This document shows positions 10,989 to 19,865 of a stretch of DNA of 64,000 nucleotides, piece by piece. A program made the position numbers and the translations under genes. Source of the DNA: JBEKOF01 sp049513975 (GTDB lineage: Bacteria; Verrucomicrobiota; Verrucomicrobiia; Limisphaerales; Palsa-1400). The DNA is taken from assembly GCA_049513975.1 (NCBI GenBank), contig JBEKVM010000001.1, positions 62,001 to 126,000 of the forward strand, read 5' to 3'. The first letter of the stretch is position 1, and each line of letters starts with the position of its first letter. The notes under the pieces are model-generated. The model did no database searches. It saw only the letters and a list, made by a program, of their open reading frames with translations, and was not told the DNA's origin.

Positions 10989-12296
10989 ATGAGCCAAACC
11001 ACCCGATTCGTATTGTCGCAGGCCGATATTCCCAAGCAATGGTACAACCTGCTGGCCGATTTCCCCCAACCGCTGCCCCCGCCGCTCCATCCGGGCACGC
11101 GCCAGCCCGTCTCGCCGGATATGTTGACGCAGATTTTTCCCGAAAACCTCGTCCGGCAGGAAATGTGCCCGGACCGCTGGGTCGAAATCCCGGAACCGGT
11201 GCGCGAGGTCTATGCCCTTTGGCGGCCCACCCCGCTGTTGCGCGCCGTGCGCTTGGAGCGCGCCCTGAAAACCCCGGCCCACATCTACTACAAGTACGAA
11301 GGCGCCAGTCCCGCCGGCAGCCACAAGCCCAACACGGCCGTGGCGCAGGCTTACTTCAACAAGGCCGCCGGCACCAAGCGCCTGGCTACCGAAACCGGCG
11401 CCGGCCAATGGGGGTCCTCCCTCGCTCTCGCCTGCCAGTTGTTTGGATTGGACTGCAACATCTACATGGTCAAGGTCAGCTACCAGCAGAAGCCCTATCG
11501 CCGCATGCTCATGCACACCTGGGGCGCGACTGTCCATGCCAGTCCCAGCGACCAGACCAATTTCGGCCGCAAAATGCTGGCCGAAGACCCGCATTGTCCC
11601 GGCAGCCTGGGTATCGCCATCAGCGAAGCCATCGAGGATACCGTCACCCATCCCCACACCAAGTATTCCCTGGGCAGCGTGCTCAACCACGTTTGCCTGC
11701 ACCAGACCGTGATCGGCCAGGAAGCCATCCGCCAGATGGAATTGGCGGGCGAGGAACCGGATTCCATCTTCGCCTGCGCGGGCGGCGGCAGCAATTTTGC
11801 GGGACTCGCCTTCCCCTTCCTGCAAAGGAAAATCAAGGACAAGAAGAATTATCGCATCGTGGCCGTGGAACCCTCCGCCTGCCCGTCCCTCACCCAGGGC
11901 GAGTTGCGCTACGATTTCGGCGACACGGCGGAGACGACTCCCCTGCTCATGATGTACACCCTCGGCCACCGGTTCATGCCCCCGCCCATCCATGCCGGCG
12001 GCCTCCGCTATCACGGCATGTCCCCCATGGTGAGCCACGCCCTCAAGCTGGGGTTGATTGAGGCCCAGGCCATTCACCAGACCAGGGTCTTCCAGGCCGG
12101 CACGCTCTTTGCCCGCACCGAAGGCATCGTGCCCGCGCCGGAAGCGGCCCATGCCATCGCGGCTGTCATCGCCGAAGCCGAGCAGGCGCGCGAGGCGGGC
12201 CAAAAACGCGTCATCCTCTTCAATCTCTCGGGGCACGGGTTGCTCGACCTCAGCGCCTACGAAACCTACCAGCAGGGCAAGATCCAGGACGTCTAA
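10989..12296 (+). CDS. TrpB2-type tryptophan synthase beta chain
   Basis: 435 residues. A PLP enzyme joining indole and serine to make tryptophan. The extended N-terminus (VLSQADIPKQWYNLLADFP) and length are those of the TrpB2 family, which usually lacks a TrpA partner; no trpA is nearby. The PLP lysine is Lys113 in AGSHKPNTA. The phosphate-binding loop is CAGGGSNFAG (near residue 260). TrpB2 enzymes often salvage free indole. It is followed 26 bp later by an outer-membrane protein gene with no evident link. Confidence 0.95.
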   Translation: MSQTTRFVLSQADIPKQWYNLLADFPQPLPPPLHPGTRQPVSPDMLTQIFPENLVRQEMCPDRWVEIPEPVREVYALWRPTPLLRAVRLERALKTPAHIYYKYEGASPAGSHKPNTAVAQAYFNKAAGTKRLATETGAGQWGSSLALACQLFGLDCNIYMVKVSYQQKPYRRMLMHTWGATVHASPSDQTNFGRKMLAEDPHCPGSLGIAISEAIEDTVTHPHTKYSLGSVLNHVCLHQTVIGQEAIRQMELAGEEPDSIFACAGGGSNFAGLAFPFLQRKIKDKKNYRIVAVEPSACPSLTQGELRYDFGDTAETTPLLMMYTLGHRFMPPPIHAGGLRYHGMSPMVSHALKLGLIEAQAIHQTRVFQAGTLFARTEGIVPAPEAAHAIAAVIAEAEQAREAGQKRVILFNLSGHGLLDLSAYETYQQGKIQDV

Positions 12297-12322
12297 ACCA
12301 CAGTCAACAATAACTAAATCCA

Positions 12323-13228
12323 ATGAAAACCCAAATCATCCGTTGTCTCCTTCTGGCCGCTCTGGCGGCCGTTCCCGGCGCCATCCAGGCCCAGCCCGAC
12401 GCCCATTACCTGCCGGGCCTTGAAGGAATCAAGGGCTCCTCCCTGCCGCCGCCCGGCTTTTACCTCAAGGACTACACCGTGTTCTATGTCGCCGACGAGG
12501 TGAACAACCCGGCCAGGCAGAGCCTTGTCCCGCCCAATTTCCAGACGCTGACGCTGGCCAACGTGCCCCGCGCCATCTGGATCACCGACACCAAATTCCT
12601 CGGCGGCAACGTCGGCTTGGACGCCTTGCTGCCAATCACCTACCAAACTTTGGGTCTGGACACCCCCGGGGGCATGTTCCACAGCAGCACCTTGGGGATC
12701 GGCGACTTCTTCGCCGAGAGCACCCTCTCCTGGCATCCCAAACAATTCGACTTCGCAGCGGGCGTTGGCCTCTTTATGCCGACGGGCGATTCTTCGGCAA
12801 GCAAGACCTCGACCCTGGCGGGATCAGGCTTCTGGACCCCTATGCTCACCGCCGGCGCAACCTGGTATCCCGACGAGGCCAAGACCTGGGCGGTTTCGGC
12901 CCTGAGCCGGTATGAGTTCAACAGCGAGCAGCGCGACTCACACGAAACGCCCGGACAGGCCTACACACTGGAATGGGGCGTCAGCAAGTCGGTCACCAAG
13001 ACGATTGACTGCGGTGTCGTCGGTTATTACCAGCAGAGGATCACGGCCAGCAAGGGGCCTAATCCGGCGGAATTTCCCTACAGCCGCGTCGCGGCGGTCG
13101 GCCCCGAGGTCAGCCTGGCCATTCCCAGTTGGATGCTTTTTGCCTCGTTGCGCTACAACTACGAGTTCATGGCCGAGAACCGCGCCCAGGGCCAAATCCT
13201 GACCCTCACCCTGACCAAAAAATTCTGA
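12323..13228 (+). CDS. SphA/Phenol_MetA_deg family outer-membrane protein
   Basis: 301 residues with a signal peptide (MKTQIIRCLLLAALAAVPGA, IQAQ). The mature sequence PDAHYLPGLEGIKGSSLPPP and GFYLKDYTVFY match the family PF13557, now called SphA, of putative outer-membrane beta-barrel channels for hydrophobic compounds. Alternating amphipathic strands run to a terminal aromatic (LTLTLTKKF), as in outer-membrane barrels. Substrate unknown. It is close behind trpB2 (26 bp) and may be co-transcribed. Confidence 0.85.
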   Translation: MKTQIIRCLLLAALAAVPGAIQAQPDAHYLPGLEGIKGSSLPPPGFYLKDYTVFYVADEVNNPARQSLVPPNFQTLTLANVPRAIWITDTKFLGGNVGLDALLPITYQTLGLDTPGGMFHSSTLGIGDFFAESTLSWHPKQFDFAAGVGLFMPTGDSSASKTSTLAGSGFWTPMLTAGATWYPDEAKTWAVSALSRYEFNSEQRDSHETPGQAYTLEWGVSKSVTKTIDCGVVGYYQQRITASKGPNPAEFPYSRVAAVGPEVSLAIPSWMLFASLRYNYEFMAENRAQGQILTLTLTKKF

Positions 13229-13485
13229 TCGCCGGGCCTTCCCTGCTCATTAACCCGGACATTTCCTGCCGCCTGGGTGGAATCCCGGTGCAGTCGGGAC
13301 CCGTCCCGCCGGGCCACTGGCCCTGCGTGTAGCGTTGCGCCTGCGGCGCAAGCCCCGATTTTTCCCGCTTCCGGGGAGCGCGCACGCCCCCGCGTGCCGG
13401 GTGCCGCGCCTCGCCACCCGCCTCACCAACCCTCGACAATCCTTCGCTGCCCCTTTGACGACGCAGATGGCCGTTCATCCTTTAG

Positions 13486-13497
13486 ATGAGCGCTCAT
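13486..13497. promoter_or_regulatory. Operator-like palindrome ATGAGCGCTCAT
   Basis: Perfect 12-bp palindrome that resembles operators of TetR-family repressors. No repressor gene or start codon is adjacent; the flanking genes converge on it. It could be a leftover from a deleted regulator. Confidence 0.3.
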
Positions 13498-13572
13498 TCT
13501 ATCCACCTTTCCCAAAAGTACAAGCCAAATCTTGCCTGGTCTTGACCGGCAACTTTAATCACACCCGTTGGC

Positions 13573-13609
13573 AGCCCCTTAAAAAAAGTCTCCGTTCGGC
13601 CGCGTGCGG
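13573..13609. repeat. Diverged fragment of the GCCCGTTAAAAAAAGG repeat
   Basis: The run GCCCCTTAAAAAAAGTCTCC followed by CCGCGTGCGG aligns with the left part of the repeat at 62745-62859 (GCCCGTTAAAAAAAGGCTCC followed by CCGCGTGAGG). Only one arm is present here. Confidence 0.5.
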
Positions 13610-13679
13610 ATGAGCAAATGCCCCCCGCGGTTGTCGGCCAAGGCCGGTAAAAGACCTGTCTTGGCAAGCACCATTAATT

Positions 13680-15422
13680 TTAGCCATCGTCTGGTTCGAC
13701 GGTCACAACCACCTGCGATGCGTCTGGATTTACCAAATAAGTTTTGCCCCCAAGTGTGGGAAGCTCGAAAATGAGCGATGCCTCGGAACAACCCCCAAGG
13801 TCGGTATCGAGAGTCTGTGCGTAAATCGTCACTTGGGTCTCACCGGCGGGTATTTGAACCACCCACACGTTTCCGGCTATCTCGACAAGCGAATCGTTGG
13901 AGGCGGTCACCGTAAAATCCGTGCCGCTTTGCGCATAACATCCTGACCCGCTTTCACCTGTCCCATCACCGCCAAGATAGAAACCCACAACTACCGCTAA
14001 AGGCGTTGCGTAACTGCTGGTTATGGTGTAATAAGTTTCTCCGGGAGGCGTGCCTAATCCTTTTTTTCCCTCAACAATCCAGCTTGAACCCTCGAGCACG
14101 ACGCCGACCGTAGGATAAGAACTTAACGCCCAAATAGTACCGTCACTCGAACTGCCTCCTTCGCTCGTCGTCCCGTAGATATTGGTACCCAAGATCGTCA
14201 TTCCCCCGGTCGGATATGCTCCGTCACCGCTGTTGCTAAAACTATACAAGTTCGTGAAGCCGTTGCCATCGCAATTAAGCATAAAGATCGTCCCATAACC
14301 GTGAGCCCCGCCTTCATAGGTCGTCCCGCACAGCATTTGGCCGGATAGGAGCAATGGCCCTTCGGGTTCCTGCCCGTCCGTGCCATTAAAACTATGCAGG
14401 AGCGTGAAAACGGTGCCTGCTGTATTGATGCAGAAGATGGCCCCGTCACTATGAGCTCCTCCTGACGACGTCATGCCCTACAAGTTCGTTCCGGATCCAA
14501 CCAGCTCCGACTCCGGCCACTGCCCGTCGCTGGTCCCGGCGAAAGAGTGCAAGCCGGTGAAACCGGAACCGTCTGTATTGATAGAGAAGATCGTCCCGTC
14601 ATTATGGGCGCCGCCTGCATACGTCGTCCCGTACAACGTGGTACCGGATAACACCATGCCCGTAGCAGGATTACAGCCGTCAGTCGACTGGAAACCGTGT
14701 AGCACATTGAAGACCACACCGTCGGTGTCCACCACGAAAACCGTTCCATAATTTCCCGAGTAAGGCCCTTCATGATAGGCGGTCCCATAAAGGTTGGTCC
14801 CTAATAATACCAGGCTGCCAACCGGACCATACCCGTCGGTGGCAGTGAAGGAATGCAGAACCGTGAAGGAGGAGCCGTCGTCCTGGACTTTGAAAACGGT
14901 ACCAAAGTTGTTAGCGCCGCCGCCGGTTGTCACGCCGTAAAACGTGCTTCCGGATATTATCAAGCCCGCAACCGGGTAGTCTCCGGTGCTGCTGGTCAAA
15001 CTGTCGTCAAGCGAAAAGCTGCCGCCGGTAGTCACCTCGAACACGGTGCCAGTCCCAGCGCTGCCGCCGTATCCTGTCGTCCCGCATAGTGTCGCGCCTA
15101 ACCTCGCCAATGCTCCAAGCGGCGTCTTGCCGCCGCTGCTGCCGCCGGTAAAGTTGTAAAGAGTGGTTAATGTTTGCGCTCGCGCCTGATCAAATGGAAG
15201 CCGCAAGAGCGTTGCTGCGATTAGAATGAAACTTGCGTTTCCGATGCGTCTGATAATTTCCCAATAACTGTGTGTCTCTGTTTTCGTTAGTACTTTATGG
15301 GTTGAATGTTTTCTTCTGGAATCCAGCTCCTGCCATGTTGGAATGCCGCATCCGATGCAAGTTTCACAATACTTTCCATTGTTGAAGCCCCTCTGATGAT
15401 TGCCACTGCCATACCACGTCAA
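13680..15422 (-). pseudogene. GloVer-repeat secreted protein interrupted by an in-frame amber codon
   Basis: The frame from 15422 to 13680 is continuous except for TAG at 14478-14480. At least seven tandem repeats of about 38-50 residues carry the signature (L/F/I)YGTT-x-GG-x-x-x-x-GT(I/V)F, the GloVer repeat (TIGR03803). The TAG falls exactly on the conserved Tyr of one repeat (NL-stop-GMTSSGGAHSDGAIF), so a single change from TAT or TAC explains it. The C-terminal 120 residues look Calx-beta/Ig-like (YYTITSSYATPLAVVVGFYL). A hydrophobic segment ASFILIAATLLRLPFDQARA suggests export, but the start is a poor TTG and remains uncertain. Confidence 0.75.
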
Positions 15423-15680
15423 AAAACACCGTTAGAATCCCAGTTCCTTTTTAATTTAACATAGAAAAAGACTTAACGCAACTAAAATCGCTAAAAATCG
15501 ATAATTCAATGCCACTGCAGTCCGACGCAACCAAAGTCAACGAGGAGAATGCTGGATTGAGAACTCACCGGGATGAAGCGATGCTTGAATGCCCAAAATG
15601 CGCTGGGGACATTTCCCAATGCTGGCGAAGGCCAATCGTCGCATCGCATCCTGGACCGCGCGATTTTATTTGAATCTGGC

Positions 15681-15709
15681 TTGCAATTTAGGCTCTTTCA
15701 GGCTATTTT
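15681..15709 (+). promoter_or_regulatory. Predicted sigma-70-like promoter for the pseudopilin gene
   Basis: TTGCAA (15681-15686), 17-bp spacer, TATTTT (15704-15709), 43 bp ahead of the ATG at 15753. Moderate match to consensus only. The rest of the 330-bp divergent region (15423-15752) is AT-rich near the GloVer gene and holds no gene I can support. Confidence 0.35.
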
Positions 15710-15752
15710 ATACTTAATCTTCCGCAATTTCGGACTTGCGAGAGGGAAAAAT

Positions 15753-16658
15753 ATGGAAAGACGCCATTTTTCAGAAGCTCTGATCGCGAATGACCCTGCG
15801 TCGGCATCGAGTTCAAGCGCTGCTTTCTCGCGTTCCGGGAAGGGCCGCAGGAGACGCGACACTACGGGATTTACCCTGGTCGAACTTCTGGTGGTCATCG
15901 CCATTATCGCCATTCTGGCGGCCCTGCTTCTGCCGGTTTTGGCGAAAGCCAAAGACCGGGCGATCCGCGCCACCTGCCTGAGCAATCAAAGACAATTGTA
16001 CCTCGCGGTGGCCATGTACGCCGGTGACTACAAAGACTTTCTGCCGGATGATGGCGGTCAAACCACGGAACTTTGGGACATTTGTAGATGGACCACCGAT
16101 TACCTGGGGGCCAACGGCGCTACTTACAAGGTCTGGTACGACCCTGGCACGGGTTGGCGCTTCGGCGACAACGATCTCACGAATATGTGGGGTGGTTTCG
16201 GCCAATGGCCCGGAGATTATGACCCGGCTCCGGATTCCGGCGTGGATTTGCCCTGGCGACAGATTGGATACGTGCAGACTTGGAACTACTCTGTTTACGC
16301 GTCTGGAGATTCGACCACCTTCCCGCCGATGTCGTTTGACACAAATGTCAATATCAAGCTCAGCCCCGAACCGGTTGCGACATTGGAGGAAAATCAGATA
16401 CTTTTGCCCGTTCGGGCGGCCACGCGTCCGCTTTTGGCCTGCGCCACGATCAATGCTGTCCCTCCTGACGATCCGGTGCCTCCTAATTGGACATCTGTAC
16501 CCTGTTGGCCATTGGTTTACACTTTTACGAGCGCGCACTTGAAAAACGCGACGACTCCTTCGGGGGCAAATATAACGATGTTGGATGGGCATGTTGAATG
16601 GCACACGCTCCAACAAATGAGCCTGCGAGCTTGGGCAGCTACCTACTGGTATTATTAA
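15753..16658 (+). CDS. Prepilin-type N-terminal cleavage/methylation protein with H-x9-DG motif
   Basis: 301 residues from the ATG at 15753 (ribosome site GAGAGGG). A longer frame back to 15573 has no such site. After a 37-residue leader comes the type IV pilin signal GFTLVELLVVIAIIAILAAL (about 38-57) with the G-F cleavage point and conserved Glu at +5. The C-terminus has SAHLKNATTPSGANITMLDG HVEWH, the H-x9-DG type end of Planctomycetes-Verrucomicrobia-Lentisphaerae pseudopilins. Expected to be processed by a prepilin peptidase and to sit in the inner membrane or a pseudopilus. The leader is unusually long. Function unknown. Confidence 0.9.
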   Translation: MERRHFSEALIANDPASASSSSAAFSRSGKGRRRRDTTGFTLVELLVVIAIIAILAALLLPVLAKAKDRAIRATCLSNQRQLYLAVAMYAGDYKDFLPDDGGQTTELWDICRWTTDYLGANGATYKVWYDPGTGWRFGDNDLTNMWGGFGQWPGDYDPAPDSGVDLPWRQIGYVQTWNYSVYASGDSTTFPPMSFDTNVNIKLSPEPVATLEENQILLPVRAATRPLLACATINAVPPDDPVPPNWTSVPCWPLVYTFTSAHLKNATTPSGANITMLDGHVEWHTLQQMSLRAWAATYWYY

Positions 16659-17301
16659 GTCCGAGGTCGCAACTTCCCAAACAGGTCGCGCCACATCGCA
16701 CGCAATCCTTTTCTTCCCGCCAGAGGCAGCAACTGCTCCACGAAACCGGCAAACTCTTGTTCATCTTATGCCAATCCCCTTCAAGCCCAGGGTCGTTTCC
16801 GCAAAGAGCGAACACGCATATGCCGGATTTCAGGCCAAAGCAGGACTGGCGTCCCGCACTGCACGACCCTTCGCGTTCCGGGCGCGCGGCCGAGGTGCCG
16901 ACAGGTCATGGAGTGCGGGCGCGACAGCGCCGCTTTCGCAAAGGGGCGGCCAGCCGCCGCACTCCAAAAAAATCGCCGCACTCGAAACCGTCAAGGGAAC
17001 GGTCCCGGAGAAATGACATTGTGACGGACAGGGAGCAGCGATCCCCTGTAACTTCGTCGCGTTTGCGAGGCGCAGGGACGCCCGAAAACGACTCCTCTGG
17101 CGCAGTCCTCCGCTCAGACCCTTGCGGCAGATCCCGCCGCAGCTCCGGCGAAGCAGAATTGCCGCTCGCGCCGGCTTGTCCAGCCCGCCACAGCCCGGTC
17201 GGCAGCGGACGCCGGGCAGTCGGGGTCCACCGCGGGGATTCGGGGCTGAACTTGCGGATTGTCATGAGGCGGTCCGCGGCCCTATTTTACCCGGATTTTT
17301 T
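16659..17301. other. Long intergenic region, no gene seen
   Basis: 643 bp. Open frames here lack a recognisable product and have no ribosome site. It contains a dispersed hairpin repeat (16909-16966) and a short motif AAATGACATTGT (17011-17022) shared with the repeat at 47773-47806. It looks like accumulated repeat debris. Confidence 0.6.
16909..16966. repeat. Palindromic dispersed repeat with TGGAGTGCGG termini
   Basis: 58-bp unit with perfect 10-bp terminal inverted repeats TGGAGTGCGG and CCGCACTCCA. The inner part (GGCGCGACAGCGCC and GGGGCGGCCAGCCGCC) can form further hairpins. Typical of REP-like elements; other copies are not in this window. Confidence 0.6.
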
Positions 17302-18018
17302 ATGGCCAAACAAATTGCCGAAATGCGGGTGGAAAGAGCCACCATGGAATTGCCGGACACCAAAACCCTCCGCCTGCAATGGCCCCAGGACTACGACCCG
17401 GAGTTCAAGACCGGCCAGTTCATCACCCTCTTTTTCGCCGACAGCCCCGCCTACAAGCGCGCCTATTCCCTTTCCTCCTGCGCCCTGGACCGCGGCTTCT
17501 ACGAAGTCACCATCAAGCGCGACGGCAAAATGGGCACCCGCATCGTGGACTGGGTCCAGCCCGGCGACAAACTGTGGGTCATCCCTCCGACCGGCCGCTT
17601 CCTCCCCGTCCTCCAGCCGGACAAACACCTCATCTGCATCGCCGGCGGCTCCGGCGTGACCCCCTTTCGCGGCTTCGTGCGCGAGGCCACCCGCCGCGGC
17701 CTCGCCACCAAAATCACCATCCTTTACAGCGTCAGGACCCCCTGCGACATCATCTTCCACGAAGAATTCCGCCAACTCGAACAAGACAACCCCCATTTTA
17801 AATTCCTCGTCACCTGCACCCGTCTTGCCGCCGACGATCCCTGGCCGGGCCGCCGCGGCCGCATCCAAGCCGCCTGGGTGCGCGAGCACATCGGCGACCT
17901 GCAAACCTCCGTCTTTTACGCCTGCGGCCCCAACGCCCTGGTGGACGCGACCGAGCACCTGGTCATCGAGGAACTCAAAGTCCCCAAAGAGCAGATGAAA
18001 GTGGAAAAGTGGGGGTGA
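17302..18018 (+). CDS. FAD-dependent ferredoxin/flavodoxin reductase-like oxidoreductase
   Basis: 238 residues from the ATG at 17302 (MAKQIAEMRVERATMELPDT). FNR-superfamily module: FAD-binding RAYSLSS (residues 53-59), then the NAD(P)-binding domain with GGSGVTP (115-121) and a terminal YACGPNALVDATE segment. There is no 2Fe-2S domain, so it is the bare reductase type that passes electrons between NAD(P)H and a separate carrier. Partner unknown. It is followed by a large inverted repeat and then gcvT. Confidence 0.85.
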   Translation: MAKQIAEMRVERATMELPDTKTLRLQWPQDYDPEFKTGQFITLFFADSPAYKRAYSLSSCALDRGFYEVTIKRDGKMGTRIVDWVQPGDKLWVIPPTGRFLPVLQPDKHLICIAGGSGVTPFRGFVREATRRGLATKITILYSVRTPCDIIFHEEFRQLEQDNPHFKFLVTCTRLAADDPWPGRRGRIQAAWVREHIGDLQTSVFYACGPNALVDATEHLVIEELKVPKEQMKVEKWG

Positions 18019-18093
18019 GCAAGGCAGGCACCATTCATTCTCCGCCGTTCTTCAGCCGCCGCGTACTGGGTCAGCGACGGCAGGGACACCATC

Positions 18094-18203
18094 GGAGTGC
18101 GCCCGTCCCCGGGCGCAGCAACGTCCGGATTTCGGCCGCGCCCGACAAATCCCAAAGCCGCCCTGTCTTTGCCTGGTGCTGCGCCCGGGGACGGGCGCAC
18201 TCC
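18094..18203. repeat. Long inverted repeat with perfect 27-bp arms
   Basis: Arms at 18094-18120 and 18177-18203 are perfect reverse complements (starting GGAGTGCGCCCGTCCCCGGG). The similarity continues outward imperfectly (GCCGCGTACTGGGTCAGCGA on the left against the complement of TCACTGACGCATTACGCCGC on the right). The 56-bp centre is not palindromic. Looks like a non-autonomous mobile repeat or paired REPs. It lies between the reductase and gcvT. Confidence 0.8.
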
Positions 18204-18294
18204 TTCACTGACGCATTACGCCGCCGCGCATATTTTTATGGCGGCCTGGAGCCGAAAGCCATATATAGTGGCACCACGACGACATTGGGATTTT

Positions 18295-19422
18295 ATGCTT
18301 AAGCGAACACCACTCTTCGCCGCCCACCAAAAACTGGGCGCCCGCCTGATTGATTTCGGCGGCTGGGAAATGCCCCTGCACTACTCCGGCATCCTCGATG
18401 AACACCTGGCCGTCCGCTCCGCCGCCGGACTGTTCGATATTTCCCACATGGGCGAAATCGTCGTGCGCGGCAGCGCCTCCCCGGAATTCCTCAACGGCGT
18501 CCTCACCAATGACATCCGCAAACTGCAAAACCGCCACGGCCAATACACCCTCATGTGCAATGAGCGCGGCGGCGCCATTGACGACCTCTACGTCTATCAA
18601 GTCGAGGCCGAGGAATTCCTCCTCATCGTCAACGCCTCCCGCATCAGCGCCGACGCTGCCTGGCTCACCCAGCAACTGGCCGCCTTTCCCGGCCGGTCCG
18701 CCGTGGATTTGAAAAATCTCTCCGCCGATTTCGGCGCCCTCGCCCTGCAAGGCCCCAAAACGGCCCAGTTCATTGACGCTTGTTTTTCATCCCCCACCAG
18801 CCAGAGCCTGGCCGCCGCTCTGCGTAAAAATGAAATCACCCGCCGCGAGTTCCTCGGCCGCTCCATCTTCATTTCCCGCACCGGCTACACCGGGGAGGAC
18901 GGTTTTGAAATGGTCGCGCCCGCCGAAGTCACTCCCGCCCTTTGGAACAAAGTCCTGGAAGCCGGCGCCCCGTTCGGTTTGAAACCCGCCGGACTGGGCG
19001 CGCGCGACACTTTGCGCACCGAAGTCTGTTACCCCCTCTACGGCCATGAACTGGACGAAAACACCACTCCTTTGGAGGCCGGTTTGGGCGTCTTTGTCGC
19101 CCTGGCCAAAGGCGAGTTTATGGGCCGGTCAGTCCTGGCCGAGCAAAAGGCCCGCGGCACAACCAAAAAACTGGTCGCCTTCAAATCCGCCGAAAAATCC
19201 GCCCCGCCCCGCCCCGACTATCCCATCTGGAGCGCCGGACCGGACCGCCGGCCCATCGGCCGGGTCACCAGCGGCACCCAAAGTCCCTCCCTGGGGATTG
19301 GCATTGGCCTGGGCTACGTCCCTCCCGAAATGTCCGCCGCCAACAGCCCCATCGCCATTGAAATCCGGGGCAAACACTCTCCCGCCACCATCGTGCCCAA
19401 GCCCCTTTACCGCAAAGGCTGA
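18295..19422 (+). CDS. gcvT: Glycine cleavage system aminomethyltransferase, T protein
   Basis: 375 residues from the ATG at 18295 (MLKRTPLFAAHQKLGARLID). The frame opens earlier at 18097, but that part is the inverted repeat and not protein-like. GcvT releases ammonia from the aminomethyl-lipoyl group of GcvH and makes 5,10-methylene-THF. Conserved pieces: FGGWEMPLHYSGI, the folate-contacting SRTGYTGEDGFE near residue 195, and GLGARDTLRTEVCYPLYGHE. It is followed 51 bp later by gcvH, forming a gcvTH pair. Confidence 0.97.
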   Translation: MLKRTPLFAAHQKLGARLIDFGGWEMPLHYSGILDEHLAVRSAAGLFDISHMGEIVVRGSASPEFLNGVLTNDIRKLQNRHGQYTLMCNERGGAIDDLYVYQVEAEEFLLIVNASRISADAAWLTQQLAAFPGRSAVDLKNLSADFGALALQGPKTAQFIDACFSSPTSQSLAAALRKNEITRREFLGRSIFISRTGYTGEDGFEMVAPAEVTPALWNKVLEAGAPFGLKPAGLGARDTLRTEVCYPLYGHELDENTTPLEAGLGVFVALAKGEFMGRSVLAEQKARGTTKKLVAFKSAEKSAPPRPDYPIWSAGPDRRPIGRVTSGTQSPSLGIGIGLGYVPPEMSAANSPIAIEIRGKHSPATIVPKPLYRKG

Positions 19423-19473
19423 AGAATCCCCTTCCCGTCCCGCTCCCTCCCCCACCACAGTCAACTATAATTT

Positions 19474-19860
19474 ATGAGCGCCTCCATCCCCCCCGACGTC
19501 AAACACGCCAAAACTCACGAATGGGTCCGCGTCCGCGACGGCCTGGCCACCGTCGGCATCAGCGACCACGCCCAGCACGAACTGACCGACGTGGTCTTTG
19601 TGGAATTGCCCGCCGTCGGCCGTGCCCTCCTGGCCGGCGCGGCCTGCGCCGTGGTCGAATCGGTCAAAACCGCCAGCGACATCTATTCCCCCGTCAGCGG
19701 AGAAGTCACCGCCGTCAACCAGCAACTCCTCCAGCATCCCGAACTGGTCAACTCCGATCCCTACGGCGCCGGCTGGTTTTTCCAGGTCAAACTCTCCCGG
19801 CCCGCCGAACTGGACGCCCTCCTCAACCCGGCCGATTATTCCCGGGAAATCGGGGCCTGA
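19474..19860 (+). CDS. gcvH: Glycine cleavage system lipoyl carrier, H protein
   Basis: 128 residues, normal length. Carries the aminomethyl group between P, T and L proteins on a lipoyl-lysine. The lipoylation site is Lys65 in VVESVKTASDIYSPVSGEV. The N-terminus KHAKTHEWVRV and the tail GAGWFFQVKLS are typical. It ends 5 bp from the end of the convergent beta-propeller gene. Confidence 0.97.
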   Translation: MSASIPPDVKHAKTHEWVRVRDGLATVGISDHAQHELTDVVFVELPAVGRALLAGAACAVVESVKTASDIYSPVSGEVTAVNQQLLQHPELVNSDPYGAGWFFQVKLSRPAELDALLNPADYSREIGA

Positions 19861-19865
19861 CCCTC

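Larger units (their letters stand above)
13229..13679. other. Intergenic region between convergent genes
   Basis: 451 bp without a supported gene. It contains a possible weak terminator for the SphA-like gene (TTGCGCC-TGC-GGCGCAA stem at 13335-13351, a T run a few bases later), a 12-bp perfect palindrome ATGAGCGCTCAT at 13486-13497, and a dispersed-repeat fragment at 13573-13609. Confidence 0.6.

Noticed and set aside
14478..14480. TAG as pyrrolysine codon
   Set aside because: The position is Tyr in all other repeats and no pyl genes are visible; a simple mutation or base error is more likely.
16598..17659. 353-codon plus-strand frame across the long gap
   Set aside because: Runs through the end of the pseudopilin gene, the repeat and into the reductase in the wrong frame; translation is Arg/Ser/Pro-rich without motifs.
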